A stretch of 64,000 nucleotides of DNA from Muribaculaceae bacterium (GTDB lineage: Bacteria > Bacteroidota > Bacteroidia > Bacteroidales > Muribaculaceae), in the NCBI GenBank assembly GCA_017505535.1, contig JAFVPD010000003.1, positions 42,086 to 106,085 of the forward strand, in the 5' to 3' direction. Position numbers and translations under genes: made by a program. Of the stretch, positions 44,003-52,666 are shown in pieces (position 1 is the stretch's first letter; each line of letters opens with the position of its first letter). The notes beneath the pieces are model-generated. The model ran no database searches. It saw nothing but the letters and a program-made list of their open reading frames with translations, and was not told the origin of the DNA.

Positions 44003-45364
44003 ATGAACAGTAAAAAATATATATATTTTGTGGGAGCAGGTGGCATAGGAATGGCTGCTTTGGAACGTTATTTTTTGTCACGTGGACATCGTGTGGCAGG
44101 GTATGATCGCACTCGCACCGATCTCACTGATGCTCTTGTTGCCGAAGGTGTAGAACTTTCATTTGAAGAATCGGAAAATGCTATTCCTGAGGATTTTCGC
44201 AATCCTGAATCAACATTGGTTGTATATACCGCTGCAATGTCGGAATCACACCCGATATTAAAATACTTCCGCCAAAACGGATTTGAAGTGCTGAAGCGTG
44301 CAGCTGTGTTGGGTCTCATAACACGCAATTCAAAGGGGATTTGCTTTTCCGGTACACATGGCAAAACCACAACATCATCGATGGCAGCGCACATTTTGCA
44401 TAATTCCTCGGTAGGTTGTAATGCTTTCCTTGGCGGAATTTTACGCAACTATGATAGCAATCTGTTGCTGAGTGAGACGTCGCCCTATACGGTGATTGAG
44501 GCCGATGAATTTGACCGCTCGTTTCACCATTTGACGCCCTATGTTGCGGTTGTTACAAGCACCGACCCCGACCACCTTGATATTTATGGCACTGAGGAGG
44601 CCTATCTTGAAAGTTTTGCTCATTTCACCGAGTTGATAAACCCCGATGGATATTTATTGTTGCACGAAGGATTAAAGCTAAAACCTCGTCCAAGTGAAGG
44701 TGTGAAAGTTTATACCTATTCGCGCGATAAAGGTGATTTCCATGCTACAAACATTCGCCGTGGCAATGGCTCAATTACATTTGATTTGGTGACTCCCAAT
44801 GGCGTGTTTAATGATTTTGAACTTGGGGTGCCTGTTGAAATTAATATCGAAAATTCAATTGCGGCAATGGCTGCATGTTGTTTGACGGGCGATTTGACAC
44901 CCGATGACATGTACTATGCTGTGCGCACGTTTATGGGTCCCAAACGCCGATTTGAGATTGCATATAAAGATGAAAATCATGCAATAATTGATGATTATGC
45001 CCACCACCCCGATGAACTGAAAGCGAGTATCTCTTCGGTGAAAGCGTTGTGGGAAAATCGTCGTTTGACGGTCGCATTCCAACCTCATTTATATTCTCGC
45101 ACTCGTGACTTTGCCGGCGATTTTGCCGAGGCTTTGTCTTTGGCAGATGAGGTGGTGTTGCTTGACATCTACCCTGCTCGTGAAGAACCCATTCCGGGTG
45201 TTACTTCGCAAATAATATTTGACAATATCACCTGTGAAAATAAAGTCCTCATCACTAAAGCCGAACTTGTTGAAACGCTCAAAAAACAGGGCTTTGATGT
45301 GTTGTTGACAGTGGGTGCAGGCGATATTTATACGTTCATTCCTGAAATCTGTAAGTTGATTTAA
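44003..45364 (+). CDS. murC: UDP-N-acetylmuramate--L-alanine ligase
   Basis: The first Mur ligase of peptidoglycan synthesis. The opening YFVGAGGIGMAALERYF is the UDP-binding loop; FSGTHGKTTTSSM is the ATP loop (about residues 114-126); EADEFDRSFHHL and DDYAHHPDE are further family motifs. The length, 453 residues, is normal. It starts 2 bases after murG, and ftsQ follows after 6 bases. Confidence 0.97.
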   Translation: MNSKKYIYFVGAGGIGMAALERYFLSRGHRVAGYDRTRTDLTDALVAEGVELSFEESENAIPEDFRNPESTLVVYTAAMSESHPILKYFRQNGFEVLKRAAVLGLITRNSKGICFSGTHGKTTTSSMAAHILHNSSVGCNAFLGGILRNYDSNLLLSETSPYTVIEADEFDRSFHHLTPYVAVVTSTDPDHLDIYGTEEAYLESFAHFTELINPDGYLLLHEGLKLKPRPSEGVKVYTYSRDKGDFHATNIRRGNGSITFDLVTPNGVFNDFELGVPVEINIENSIAAMAACCLTGDLTPDDMYYAVRTFMGPKRRFEIAYKDENHAIIDDYAHHPDELKASISSVKALWENRRLTVAFQPHLYSRTRDFAGDFAEALSLADEVVLLDIYPAREEPIPGVTSQIIFDNITCENKVLITKAELVETLKKQGFDVLLTVGAGDIYTFIPEICKLI

Positions 45365-45370
45365 AAGGAT

Positions 45371-46294
45371 ATGAAAAAATTATTGTGGGGCATAGCAACA
45401 TTTTTGCTCGTGGCTTGGCTGGGATTTGCCGGCTATTGGATTGTAAGTAGCCATGAGCAAGAAAAATGTGAAGCAATCGATATTGTGATTACCGATACCG
45501 TGGGAAACCATTTTGTGTCGGAAGCCGATATCGTGCGCGAAATAGATAGTCTGTCATTAAGGTGCAAAGGCATGTTGATGAGCGAAATCAACACCGACAG
45601 CATAGAGCACATGTTGAATGCAATCGATAAGATTGAATCGGCATCGTGTGTGGCATTAAATAACGGTCATGTTGTTATTACGGTTAAACCGATGAAACCG
45701 GTGCTGAGAGTGTTCAATAACGATGGGTCGTATTATATTAATCGTAGCGGAAAACGCATATCGGCCGATGCAAGATACTACCTTGATGTGCCGGTAGCAT
45801 GTGGAAATTTTGACTCGACGTTTACTCCTCAACATTTGTTACCATTGGTCGATTACATATATACCGACTCGGTGTGGAGTTCTTTGGTTTCAATGATAAA
45901 GGTCAACACTGCAACCAATATCATTTTGGTGCCAATGATACGCGGGCATGTCATAAACTTCGGAGATGTTGAAAATATTGAAAACAAGTTTTTGCGTTTA
46001 CGCCACATTTATCGCAACATACTTCCTGTGAAAGGGTGGAACTATTATGATACCCTTTCGGTGAAATGGGCCGGACAGGTTGTTGCAACAAAGCGCAAAA
46101 AAGGGTTAGCTGCGCCGGTGGTTAAGATTATTGATGAGAGCGAATTTGAAGCGGCCACTCCTGAGGCTATGTTGACAGGTACTGAGGACGCTCCGATTGA
46201 TACAATCACCTTTAAAACTCCTCAACCAAAAGTTGATACGACTAAAGTGAAAACACAAGAAAATAAAGACACAACTAAGCAAAAAAATATCTAA
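45371..46294 (+). CDS. ftsQ: Cell division protein FtsQ
   Basis: A 307-residue bitopic protein with one N-terminal membrane helix (about 5-25) and a periplasmic part. The region from about 35 to 100 would be the POTRA domain (DIVITDTVGNHFVSEADIV), followed by the beta domain. The sequence is divergent from E. coli FtsQ, so the call rests on topology and place between murC and ftsA. The C-terminal 50 residues are Lys/Thr-rich and probably disordered. FtsQ recruits the FtsL/FtsB scaffold. Confidence 0.88.
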   Translation: MKKLLWGIATFLLVAWLGFAGYWIVSSHEQEKCEAIDIVITDTVGNHFVSEADIVREIDSLSLRCKGMLMSEINTDSIEHMLNAIDKIESASCVALNNGHVVITVKPMKPVLRVFNNDGSYYINRSGKRISADARYYLDVPVACGNFDSTFTPQHLLPLVDYIYTDSVWSSLVSMIKVNTATNIILVPMIRGHVINFGDVENIENKFLRLRHIYRNILPVKGWNYYDTLSVKWAGQVVATKRKKGLAAPVVKIIDESEFEAATPEAMLTGTEDAPIDTITFKTPQPKVDTTKVKTQENKDTTKQKNI

Positions 46295-46295
46295 T

Positions 46296-47636
46296 ATGGA
46301 ACCTAAATATATCGTAGCTATTGAAATAGGAAGCTCCAAAATTAAGGGAGCTGTCGGTACCGTTGATGACAATGGTGAAATTAAAGTCCTTGCATTGGAA
46401 GAAGAAAAGAAAATCGATGCAGTGCGATATGGGTGTATCATGAACGTAGCCGAAGTGAGCGACGTGGTACAAAGTATCGTGCGCAAGCTCGAAAATTACA
46501 GCTTCATCTCTCCCAATAGCATCAAAGCGGTTTACGTGGGGCTTGGTGGACGTTCATTGAGTGCTGTACAACGTGAAGTGCAACGTCAACTCCCCGACGA
46601 AATCGAAATCTCGGAACGCATCATTGAGCAAACTCGTGAGGAGGCTCGCAACACGCCGTTGGCCGACCGTGATATTGTAGATGTGACTGCTCGTCAATAT
46701 CTCGTTAACAAACGCGTTGAGGCCAATCCTGTGGGTGTATTTGGTAGCGAAATTTCGGCGCATTTTAATTTGCTCACCTGTCGTCCTCAAATCCGTCGCA
46801 ATCTCAACATAGTGCTTTGCGAGCGATTGCAATTGGGTATTAATGGTTGCATTGTGCGTCCTACAGCAATTGCCGATCTTGTGCTTACTGAAAATGAGAA
46901 ACGTCTTGGTGTGATGCTCGTTGACTTTGGTGCAGAAACAACAACGGTGTCAATCTATAAATCAAATTCATTGCAATATCTTGTGACAATTCCGTTGGGC
47001 TCGCGCAATATTACTCGCGACATCACTTCGCTCAATTGTCTTGAGGAACGTGCCGAAGAGTTGAAAAAATCAATTGGTTGTGTCAATAATCAAGATGCGT
47101 CAAAGATTGATGGTGTGGACCAAATCGAAATTTCAAATTTTGTTCAAGCTCGTGCCGGTGAAATTGTTGCTAATATCGTGGCGCAAATTGAATATGCAGG
47201 ATACAAAACAACAGATATTCCCTCGGGCATAGTTGTTGTGGGTGGTGGTGCTAAATTGCGTGGATTCAATTCAATGCTTGAATCGCAAAGTGGCATGAAG
47301 GTGCGTAGTGGCGCTATCATCGGACACATTTGTTTCTCTGATGGCAACTTGCAAGGATATGATTCAATTGACGTGGTGGCAATTCTTGCCGCGGCAGCTC
47401 GTCGCGATGCCGTTGATTGCTTGGATCGCTTAGAGGTTGAAGAACCGGCTCCTGTTGAGACTGTTCAAACGTCAGAGGCTGAACCCTCAAAAACCATCGA
47501 ACCGGTTAAAGTTGAGACTGTAAAACCGAAATCAGGGTCAAGATGGGCCAAATTGAAGAATGGGTTGCTTAGCGCTCTTGCAGGTCCCGACGACGATGAC
47601 ACTGATGATGACGAAGAAGACGATGATATTAGATAA
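46296..47636 (+). CDS. ftsA: Cell division protein FtsA (actin-like)
   Basis: A 446-residue actin-fold protein that anchors FtsZ to the membrane. The first phosphate loop IVAIEIGSSKIKGAVG, MLVDFGAETTTVSIY and GIVVVGGGAKLRGF are the actin-family nucleotide motifs. The amphipathic membrane-targeting helix, RWAKLKNGLLSALA (about 416-429), is followed by a 17-residue acidic tail (430-446, mostly Asp). In E. coli that helix is the very C-terminus, so the tail is notable. The gene begins 1 base after ftsQ and ends 20 bases before ftsZ. Confidence 0.95.
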   Translation: MEPKYIVAIEIGSSKIKGAVGTVDDNGEIKVLALEEEKKIDAVRYGCIMNVAEVSDVVQSIVRKLENYSFISPNSIKAVYVGLGGRSLSAVQREVQRQLPDEIEISERIIEQTREEARNTPLADRDIVDVTARQYLVNKRVEANPVGVFGSEISAHFNLLTCRPQIRRNLNIVLCERLQLGINGCIVRPTAIADLVLTENEKRLGVMLVDFGAETTTVSIYKSNSLQYLVTIPLGSRNITRDITSLNCLEERAEELKKSIGCVNNQDASKIDGVDQIEISNFVQARAGEIVANIVAQIEYAGYKTTDIPSGIVVVGGGAKLRGFNSMLESQSGMKVRSGAIIGHICFSDGNLQGYDSIDVVAILAAAARRDAVDCLDRLEVEEPAPVETVQTSEAEPSKTIEPVKVETVKPKSGSRWAKLKNGLLSALAGPDDDDTDDDEEDDDIR

Positions 47637-47656
47637 TAAAAAAATAACATAGAATT

Positions 47657-49057
47657 ATGACTATTGAAGATATAACAAACGATCCCACGTTTATTGACCC
47701 CCAAAACTCCAAAGACCCTGTGCTCATTAAAGTGATTGGGGTGGGAGGAGGTGGCAATAATGCCATTAACCACATGTATGAACAAGGCATTGAAAATGTT
47801 TCGTTTGTAGTGTGTAACACCGACCGCCAAGCATTGAATAATTCTCCTGTGGCCACACGTGTGCTCATCGGACCAAATGTGACTAAAGGTCTTGGTGCCG
47901 GAAATAAACCTGAGGTTGCACGCAAGGCGGCCGAAGAGAGTGTTGAACAAATAAAAGCGTTGTTTGACGATGAAACTCAAATGGTGTTTATTACTGCCGG
48001 AATGGGCGGTGGTACCGGAACGGGTGCAGCGCCTGTTGTGGCTCGCATTGCCAAGGAACGTGGATTGCTCACTATCGGAATCGTGACCATTCCGTTCTTG
48101 TTTGAAGGTAAGAAGAAAATCTTGAAGGCTCTTGATGGCGCCGATGAAATGAGCAAGTATGTTGATGCAATGCTTGTGATTAATAATGAACGCCTTACTG
48201 AAATATATGGAGATTTGAATTTCATTAATGCGTTTGAAAAGGCCGATGATACTCTATCGACAGCCGCACGTAGCATCTCAGAAATCATCACTCTCAAGGG
48301 TTATATCAACCTTGACTTTAAAGATGTTGAAACAACTTTGCGCGATGGTGGCTCGGCTATTATCTCTACCGGATATGGTGAAGGCCCCGACCGTGTAAAT
48401 AAGGCGATAAAAGATGCTCTCACTTCGCCTCTTTTGAAAAATCGCGATATTTTCACTTCCAAGAAGCTATTGTTTAACTTGTATTTCTCGCGCGAGGCTC
48501 AGGACGAATTTGTGATGTCGGAGGTGCATGCGCTCACCAATTTCATCAATAGCATCGAGTCGGGTGTTGACGTAATTTGGGGTGTGTCATATGATGAATC
48601 GCTCGGAAACAAGGTGAAAATCACAATTCTCGCTGCCGGATTTGAATCGTCGTCAGCCATTGAAGATACTCCTCAAGTTGATAACACGCAGATTAAGATC
48701 GATTTCAGCGCCGCAGACAAAGTCCCGGCTCAAGATACCGAGACGCAGCGTCTTACCGATGAGTATGGCGAAAAAATAAAAATAATGCAAGCGGTGAAAG
48801 AGCAATCTCGCTATGTGGTGTTGCAGCCCAATCAGTTTGACGATGATGCAACTGTGGAAATGCTTGAAAGCACTCCGGCATATAATCGTGATAAAAAGAT
48901 TGCTGAAGAGATACGTTCAGGTGCGTGTGCTGTTGAAACCATTAAAGGTGACGTGATAGAAGATCAAAACGACGTAGCTGCGGAGCCAACAACTCAGGCT
49001 CCTGTTGAAGGCGATAGCCAAGGCTCGTTGCGTTGTGGCGATGAGATTCAGTTTTAG
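47657..49057 (+). CDS. ftsZ: Cell division protein FtsZ (tubulin homologue)
   Basis: The GTPase that forms the division ring. IGVGGGGNNAI (about residues 27-37) and the tubulin signature GGGTGTG (117-123) bind GTP; the T7 loop region NLDFKDVETTL follows. The linker after about residue 330 is long. STPAYNRDKKI near residue 400 resembles the conserved C-terminal peptide that binds FtsA, but about 55 residues follow it, ending CGDEIQF. It is the last gene of the dcw operon, followed by a terminator hairpin. Confidence 0.97.
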   Translation: MTIEDITNDPTFIDPQNSKDPVLIKVIGVGGGGNNAINHMYEQGIENVSFVVCNTDRQALNNSPVATRVLIGPNVTKGLGAGNKPEVARKAAEESVEQIKALFDDETQMVFITAGMGGGTGTGAAPVVARIAKERGLLTIGIVTIPFLFEGKKKILKALDGADEMSKYVDAMLVINNERLTEIYGDLNFINAFEKADDTLSTAARSISEIITLKGYINLDFKDVETTLRDGGSAIISTGYGEGPDRVNKAIKDALTSPLLKNRDIFTSKKLLFNLYFSREAQDEFVMSEVHALTNFINSIESGVDVIWGVSYDESLGNKVKITILAAGFESSSAIEDTPQVDNTQIKIDFSAADKVPAQDTETQRLTDEYGEKIKIMQAVKEQSRYVVLQPNQFDDDATVEMLESTPAYNRDKKIAEEIRSGACAVETIKGDVIEDQNDVAAEPTTQAPVEGDSQGSLRCGDEIQF

Positions 49058-49082
49058 TTAACATTGAGTCGATCAATAATAA

Positions 49083-49114
49083 ACGGGGCGATGCTTTTTT
49101 AAGCACCGCCCCGT
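49083..49114. terminator. Hairpin terminator between ftsZ and the convergent AlaX-like gene
   Basis: ACGGGGCG (49083-49090) pairs with CGCCCCGT (49107-49114), and TGCTT with AAGCA inside, with one mismatch between. It sits between two convergent genes; T tracts are short on both sides. Confidence 0.68.
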
Positions 49115-49134
49115 AATAGTGTTTAATCGCTAAA

Positions 49135-49605
49135 TTATTGAGGTTGGTCAAGACGGAATACAATACGTTGCATGCCATCTTGGTAGCGAGCACTTGAAAT
49201 GCGGAAACGGCCTATTTCCGACGTCTCTGATACATGTTGTCCCACACATGGGCAGGCATCGTAATCGCCAATGTGGACAATGCGCAACATTTCCGATGCA
49301 TCGTCGGGCAGACGTTCAAGGTCATATAATTTCGCGGCCTCTTGAGCGGTGATGTATTCAAATTTTACCGGTAGGTTTTGCGAAATAACATCGTTAATCG
49401 TGCGTTCAATTTCATGCAACTGCTCGTCGGTGAGTGCCGTTGGAAGCGGATAATCACATTTTGACTTTTTTCGCTCGATATGAGCATTGCGGGAACGTTT
49501 ACACCCAAAGAGTTTTACCATTGTTCCATTCAGCAAATGCTCGGCAGTGTGCATCGGTGGATACTCCTGCTTGTTATGCTCGTTAAGTTGAATTTCTTGT
49601 TCCAT
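49135..49605 (-). CDS. AlaX-like alanyl-tRNA editing protein
   Basis: A 156-residue protein related to the editing domain of alanyl-tRNA synthetase. The zinc ligands are in HTAEH (about residues 19-23) and CPCVGQHV (about residues 117-124), the HxxxH and CxxxH pairs of the AlaX family. Such free-standing proteins hydrolyse Ser or Gly mischarged on tRNA-Ala. It is the second gene of a minus-strand unit after the SanA-like gene (27-base gap). Confidence 0.85.
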   Translation of the reverse strand: MEQEIQLNEHNKQEYPPMHTAEHLLNGTMVKLFGCKRSRNAHIERKKSKCDYPLPTALTDEQLHEIERTINDVISQNLPVKFEYITAQEAAKLYDLERLPDDASEMLRIVHIGDYDACPCVGQHVSETSEIGRFRISSARYQDGMQRIVFRLDQPQ

Positions 49606-49632
49606 ATATTTAGTGACAGGGTTAGAAGGGTA

Positions 49633-50295
49633 TTATTTGATATTAATCGGGTCTCCCAGAAAGTGAGGTTTCTTATTGGTGTTAACTTCCCAAACGGCTT
49701 TTACGCTTGCAAGTGCTTCGCGCACTTTCATGATTAACTGCCATTTGCGGCTTACAAAATTACCGGCATTATAGGCATCGGCATCAATCCCTATTGAACG
49801 AGCAATATATAAAGCACGGCGATTGTGAAACTCTTGGGAAATGATGGTGCATTCCGAGAGTCCGAAAACTTTTTTTGCTCTCACCATTGAATCGTAGGTG
49901 CAAAACCCGGCGTAGTCAAGATAGATGGCATGTTTTGGAATTCCGCGAGCAATAAGATCGGCCATCATTTGGTCGGGTTCGCTATAGCTCTTGCGAGAAT
50001 TGTCGCCACTGATGAGAATTCGTTTTATTTTACCTTTTTGGTATAGTTCAACGGCAGCTTTTATGCGTTTGAGGTAATAGATGTTTGTGCGACCATTACG
50101 TCCTTTGGGGTTGGTGCCCAAGAGAATAGCCACTCGATGATTAGGGATTGATTGAGTGTCGCTCCACATGTGACTTTCAGCAACCGATTCCACACGCCAT
50201 GAGCACATTCCAATTATCCCTGCCATCACTATTCCGGCTGCTAATGACCATAAGAGTATGCGTTTTAATATTTTCGGAAAATTCTGTAGTTTCAT
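49633..50295 (-). CDS. SanA/YdcF-type (DUF218) membrane protein
   Basis: A 220-residue protein with one N-terminal membrane helix (about 12-32) and a DUF218 domain. AILLGTNPKGRNGRTNIYYLKRI and ILISGDNSRKSYSEP match the SanA subgroup, which in E. coli affects envelope permeability and vancomycin sensitivity. The enzyme activity is not established. Upstream on the minus strand is a TAATTTTG -7 element. Confidence 0.87.
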   Translation of the reverse strand: MKLQNFPKILKRILLWSLAAGIVMAGIIGMCSWRVESVAESHMWSDTQSIPNHRVAILLGTNPKGRNGRTNIYYLKRIKAAVELYQKGKIKRILISGDNSRKSYSEPDQMMADLIARGIPKHAIYLDYAGFCTYDSMVRAKKVFGLSECTIISQEFHNRRALYIARSIGIDADAYNAGNFVSRKWQLIMKVREALASVKAVWEVNTNKKPHFLGDPINIK

Positions 50296-50341
50296 ATTTT
50301 AGAATTACGGTTTAAATATTGAAAGGATTAGATGTGTTATA

Positions 50342-50349
50342 CAAAATTA
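50342..50349 (-). promoter_or_regulatory. -7 element for the sanA-alaX unit
   Basis: On the minus strand TAATTTTG, 46 bases before the sanA start. No clear -33 box. Confidence 0.45.
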
Positions 50350-50463
50350 CGAAAATGTGTGAACATTAGAAAGTTTTACTCAAAATAATTGCCTTTAGTA
50401 GTTTTGCGAAAACGAGAGAATAAAAACAGAATTAGAAAAAGGTTTAGTTAACGCAAAAATAAT

Positions 50464-50471
50464 TATCTTTG
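50464..50471 (+). promoter_or_regulatory. -7 element directly before the TPR/HTH gene
   Basis: TATCTTTG ends 5 bases before ATG 50477, with an imperfect TTTA -33 box at 50443-50446 (17-bp spacing). The predicted start of transcription is at or next to the ATG, so the mRNA may be leaderless, unless the true start is ATG 50516. Confidence 0.55.
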
Positions 50472-50476
50472 TAACT

Positions 50477-52126
50477 ATGAATACTCTGAATTTTCCATAT
50501 CAAAAAGTGAAGCAGATGCTGTTAGCATTATTGTTTTCGGGCATTTTGATTGTATCTTTATATGGGTGTGGTCGATCGTCAAATCATGAATTGCGAGATG
50601 CAACTGATGAACTGATGCGTCAAAATCCCGATTCGGCAGTAATGCTCTTTGATTTGCTTGGTGGAGATGCTTTAATAATTACGGAGGACGATAATCGGTT
50701 GAATATGATTGTTCACTATTGCTTGGCTCGGCGTTACTACTCTTCAGAAGATTATGCTGCAAGTGTGGTCGCATGTCTTGAAGCCGAGAAACTTGCACTA
50801 TCTTTTGGCGATGATTTTTATTTAGGTGCGATATATGGATTGTTAGCTAAGACCTATTCTACAATATATGCTTACCAAGATGCTCAGCGATATGCACAGT
50901 TGGCTTTTGAGCATTATCAATTAGCCGGGAATCGCAATTTATTGCGCAATGCGCAATATAATCTCGCACAAGCGAGTATAGAAACTCGGGATTACGATAA
51001 AAGTGAGAAGATTTTAACTCAGTTGATAAAAGAATCTCTGGCAGAAGGAGATACTGCATTTGCTGGAAAGTGCATGAACGAAAGAGCGCATGTATTGTTT
51101 AAAATGCATAAATATCCCGAGTCAAAAATTCAGATGATTGTGTTGCGTGATACATACAATTGCCCGTTAAATACAACTTCATGTGGACATTTGGCCGAGA
51201 TATATGATTTGGAATTAAAGCCTGATAGTGCCCAAATTTATCTTGAAAGAGGGCAAAATGCAATAACCTCAAGTCGAGATAAAGAGGCAATAAATTCAGC
51301 CAGATTGAGCATTGCGGTATATAATGGAGATCTTCAGTCGGCATTGTTTTGTCAATTGTCAATGGCCGAAATGCAAAACCAAGCGCTTGACAATGTATGG
51401 AAACAGGCTGTTTCAACCCGACAACGTGATTTTTATAATCAACAGACTCTCATTGCACGAGAACAGGCTCGTACCTCTCGGGTCTATATGTTGTTGGCTA
51501 CAATAGCATTGATTGCAGTGGCGTTGATATTCGGAGTATATTACTTATATAATCGCAATCGCAGACTCAAGTATGAGATAAATCTTGCAACCGCGCGAAA
51601 GCAAGTTGAAGAACAACGTTTGCAAGGAGAGGAACAATTACTTGAGAATACTCACAAAATCAAGCGATTACAACAATCAATTGAAGCCATCAGTGCCGAC
51701 AATGAAAAGTTGCGCGCTGAGCTTGAAGCCGAGAAATTAAAACTATTGGAAGCAAATGGTCAAATAGAAGACTATTTGCAACATCAGCGAGAGTTAAATG
51801 CTCACATTGAAGGCTCGGATATATATCACGCGTTACGTACACGCTTACACAATCATTCAGGAGGTGTTACATCTGAAGAATGGGGACATATTGAATCGAT
51901 AATAGATGAGGTTTCGCCTTATTTCAAAACTCGTCTTTATGGCTTAGGTAAGATTTCCTATTTGGAGTATCGCTTGTGCTTACTCATTAGAATGAAGTTT
52001 TCCCCGACGGAGTGCGCTACATTGCTCAATAAAGAGAAATCGTCGGTGTCGTCGGCTCGTTCAAGGTTTTGTAATAAGATTGGGTTGCAATTATCAGTAT
52101 TAGATGAACTAATCCGCTCATTATAA
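50477..52126 (+). CDS. Membrane TPR regulator with C-terminal helix-turn-helix
   Basis: A 549-residue protein. The N-terminus is a signal or anchor with YGC at residues 29-31, a possible lipobox. Residues 40-320 are TPR-like helical repeats, predicted to be periplasmic. One membrane helix (about 337-357, LLATIALIAVALIFGVYYLY) is followed by a coiled coil (about 360-440). The C-terminus has a helix-turn-helix, SYLEYRLCLLIRMKFSPTECATLLNKEKSSVSSARSRF, similar to the LuxR-like ends of Bacteroidetes TPR regulators. The layout fits a one-component sensor: outside TPRs, inside DNA binding. Three tandem 11-bp repeats lie 23 bases after its stop, before the next promoter, and are the likely target. 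Confidence 0.8.
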   Translation: MNTLNFPYQKVKQMLLALLFSGILIVSLYGCGRSSNHELRDATDELMRQNPDSAVMLFDLLGGDALIITEDDNRLNMIVHYCLARRYYSSEDYAASVVACLEAEKLALSFGDDFYLGAIYGLLAKTYSTIYAYQDAQRYAQLAFEHYQLAGNRNLLRNAQYNLAQASIETRDYDKSEKILTQLIKESLAEGDTAFAGKCMNERAHVLFKMHKYPESKIQMIVLRDTYNCPLNTTSCGHLAEIYDLELKPDSAQIYLERGQNAITSSRDKEAINSARLSIAVYNGDLQSALFCQLSMAEMQNQALDNVWKQAVSTRQRDFYNQQTLIAREQARTSRVYMLLATIALIAVALIFGVYYLYNRNRRLKYEINLATARKQVEEQRLQGEEQLLENTHKIKRLQQSIEAISADNEKLRAELEAEKLKLLEANGQIEDYLQHQRELNAHIEGSDIYHALRTRLHNHSGGVTSEEWGHIESIIDEVSPYFKTRLYGLGKISYLEYRLCLLIRMKFSPTECATLLNKEKSSVSSARSRFCNKIGLQLSVLDELIRSL

Positions 52127-52149
52127 GATTTATTGGTTGGTGGAAGGGG

Positions 52150-52182
52150 CGAAATGCGTACGAAATGCGTACAAAATTCGTA
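52150..52182 (+). repeat. Three tandem 11-bp repeats upstream of a promoter
   Basis: CGAAATGCGTA occurs at 52150-52160 and 52161-52171, followed by the variant CAAAATTCGTA at 52172-52182. One helical turn per copy places all three on the same DNA face. They end 20 bases before the -33 box at 52203, a typical activator position. Confidence 0.75.
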
Positions 52183-52202
52183 TATAAAGCGAATGTTTTT
52201 TC

Positions 52203-52233
52203 TTGGAGGTATGATTATGACAATGTAATTTTG
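52203..52233 (+). promoter_or_regulatory. Promoter of the small exported protein/GLPGLI operon
   Basis: TTG (52203-52205), 20 bp, TAATTTTG (52226-52233). AGGTTAACCT follows at 52240-52249. Confidence 0.68.
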
Positions 52234-52299
52234 TCGCAAAGGTTAACCTGAAAAGCGGAAGCCGAAAAGCGACAGAGTAGGCACTTATCTCTAATATTT

Positions 52300-52536
52300 A
52301 TGCTTATGAAAAAATTGTTTGTTTTTCTTGCTTTAATTTTCTCCATATTCGGAGCTAATGCAGCAACAGTCACATTCCTTAGTAGCTGTAATAAGACGGC
52401 GACAACTCTACCTCCTTCTGCATTTAAGTCTGAAGCTGAGGCGTATGAGTATTATATGGAACTGAACAGAATTTTATGCAATGAGACTAGTGAAGATTGG
52501 ATTGTGTTTACAGAGACAATCGATGTGGTCGGATAA
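52300..52536 (+). CDS. Small exported protein, unknown function
   Basis: A 78-residue pre-protein with signal peptide MKKLFVFLALIFSIFGANA, leaving about 56 residues with two Cys (in SSCNK and ILCNET) that could form a disulphide. No family recognised. The end of its signal peptide is identical at the DNA level, over 26 bases, to that of the next gene. ATG 52306 is an equally good start. It is the first gene behind the repeat-associated promoter. Confidence 0.65.
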   Translation: MLMKKLFVFLALIFSIFGANAATVTFLSSCNKTATTLPPSAFKSEAEAYEYYMELNRILCNETSEDWIVFTETIDVVG

Positions 52537-52666
52537 TACTATTTAATTCAATTTTTGGGGGTATATATAGGATGTGATATATACCCCTATTATAAAATTA
52601 GAACACAATGAAAAAAATAAACATACCAATTATAGTATTCATTTTCTCCATATTCGGAGCTAATGC
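52336..52666 (+). repeat. 26-base direct repeat shared by two signal peptides
   Basis: The same 26 bases, encoding the end of the signal peptide (FSIFGANA), occur at 52336-52361 and 52641-52666. The genes otherwise differ, so only the signal segment was copied or kept by gene conversion. Confidence 0.8.

Noticed and set aside
52150..52182. Start of a CRISPR array
   Set aside because: Three 11-bp units without spacers; too short for CRISPR and placed like operators. No CRISPR array or cas gene was seen in the window.
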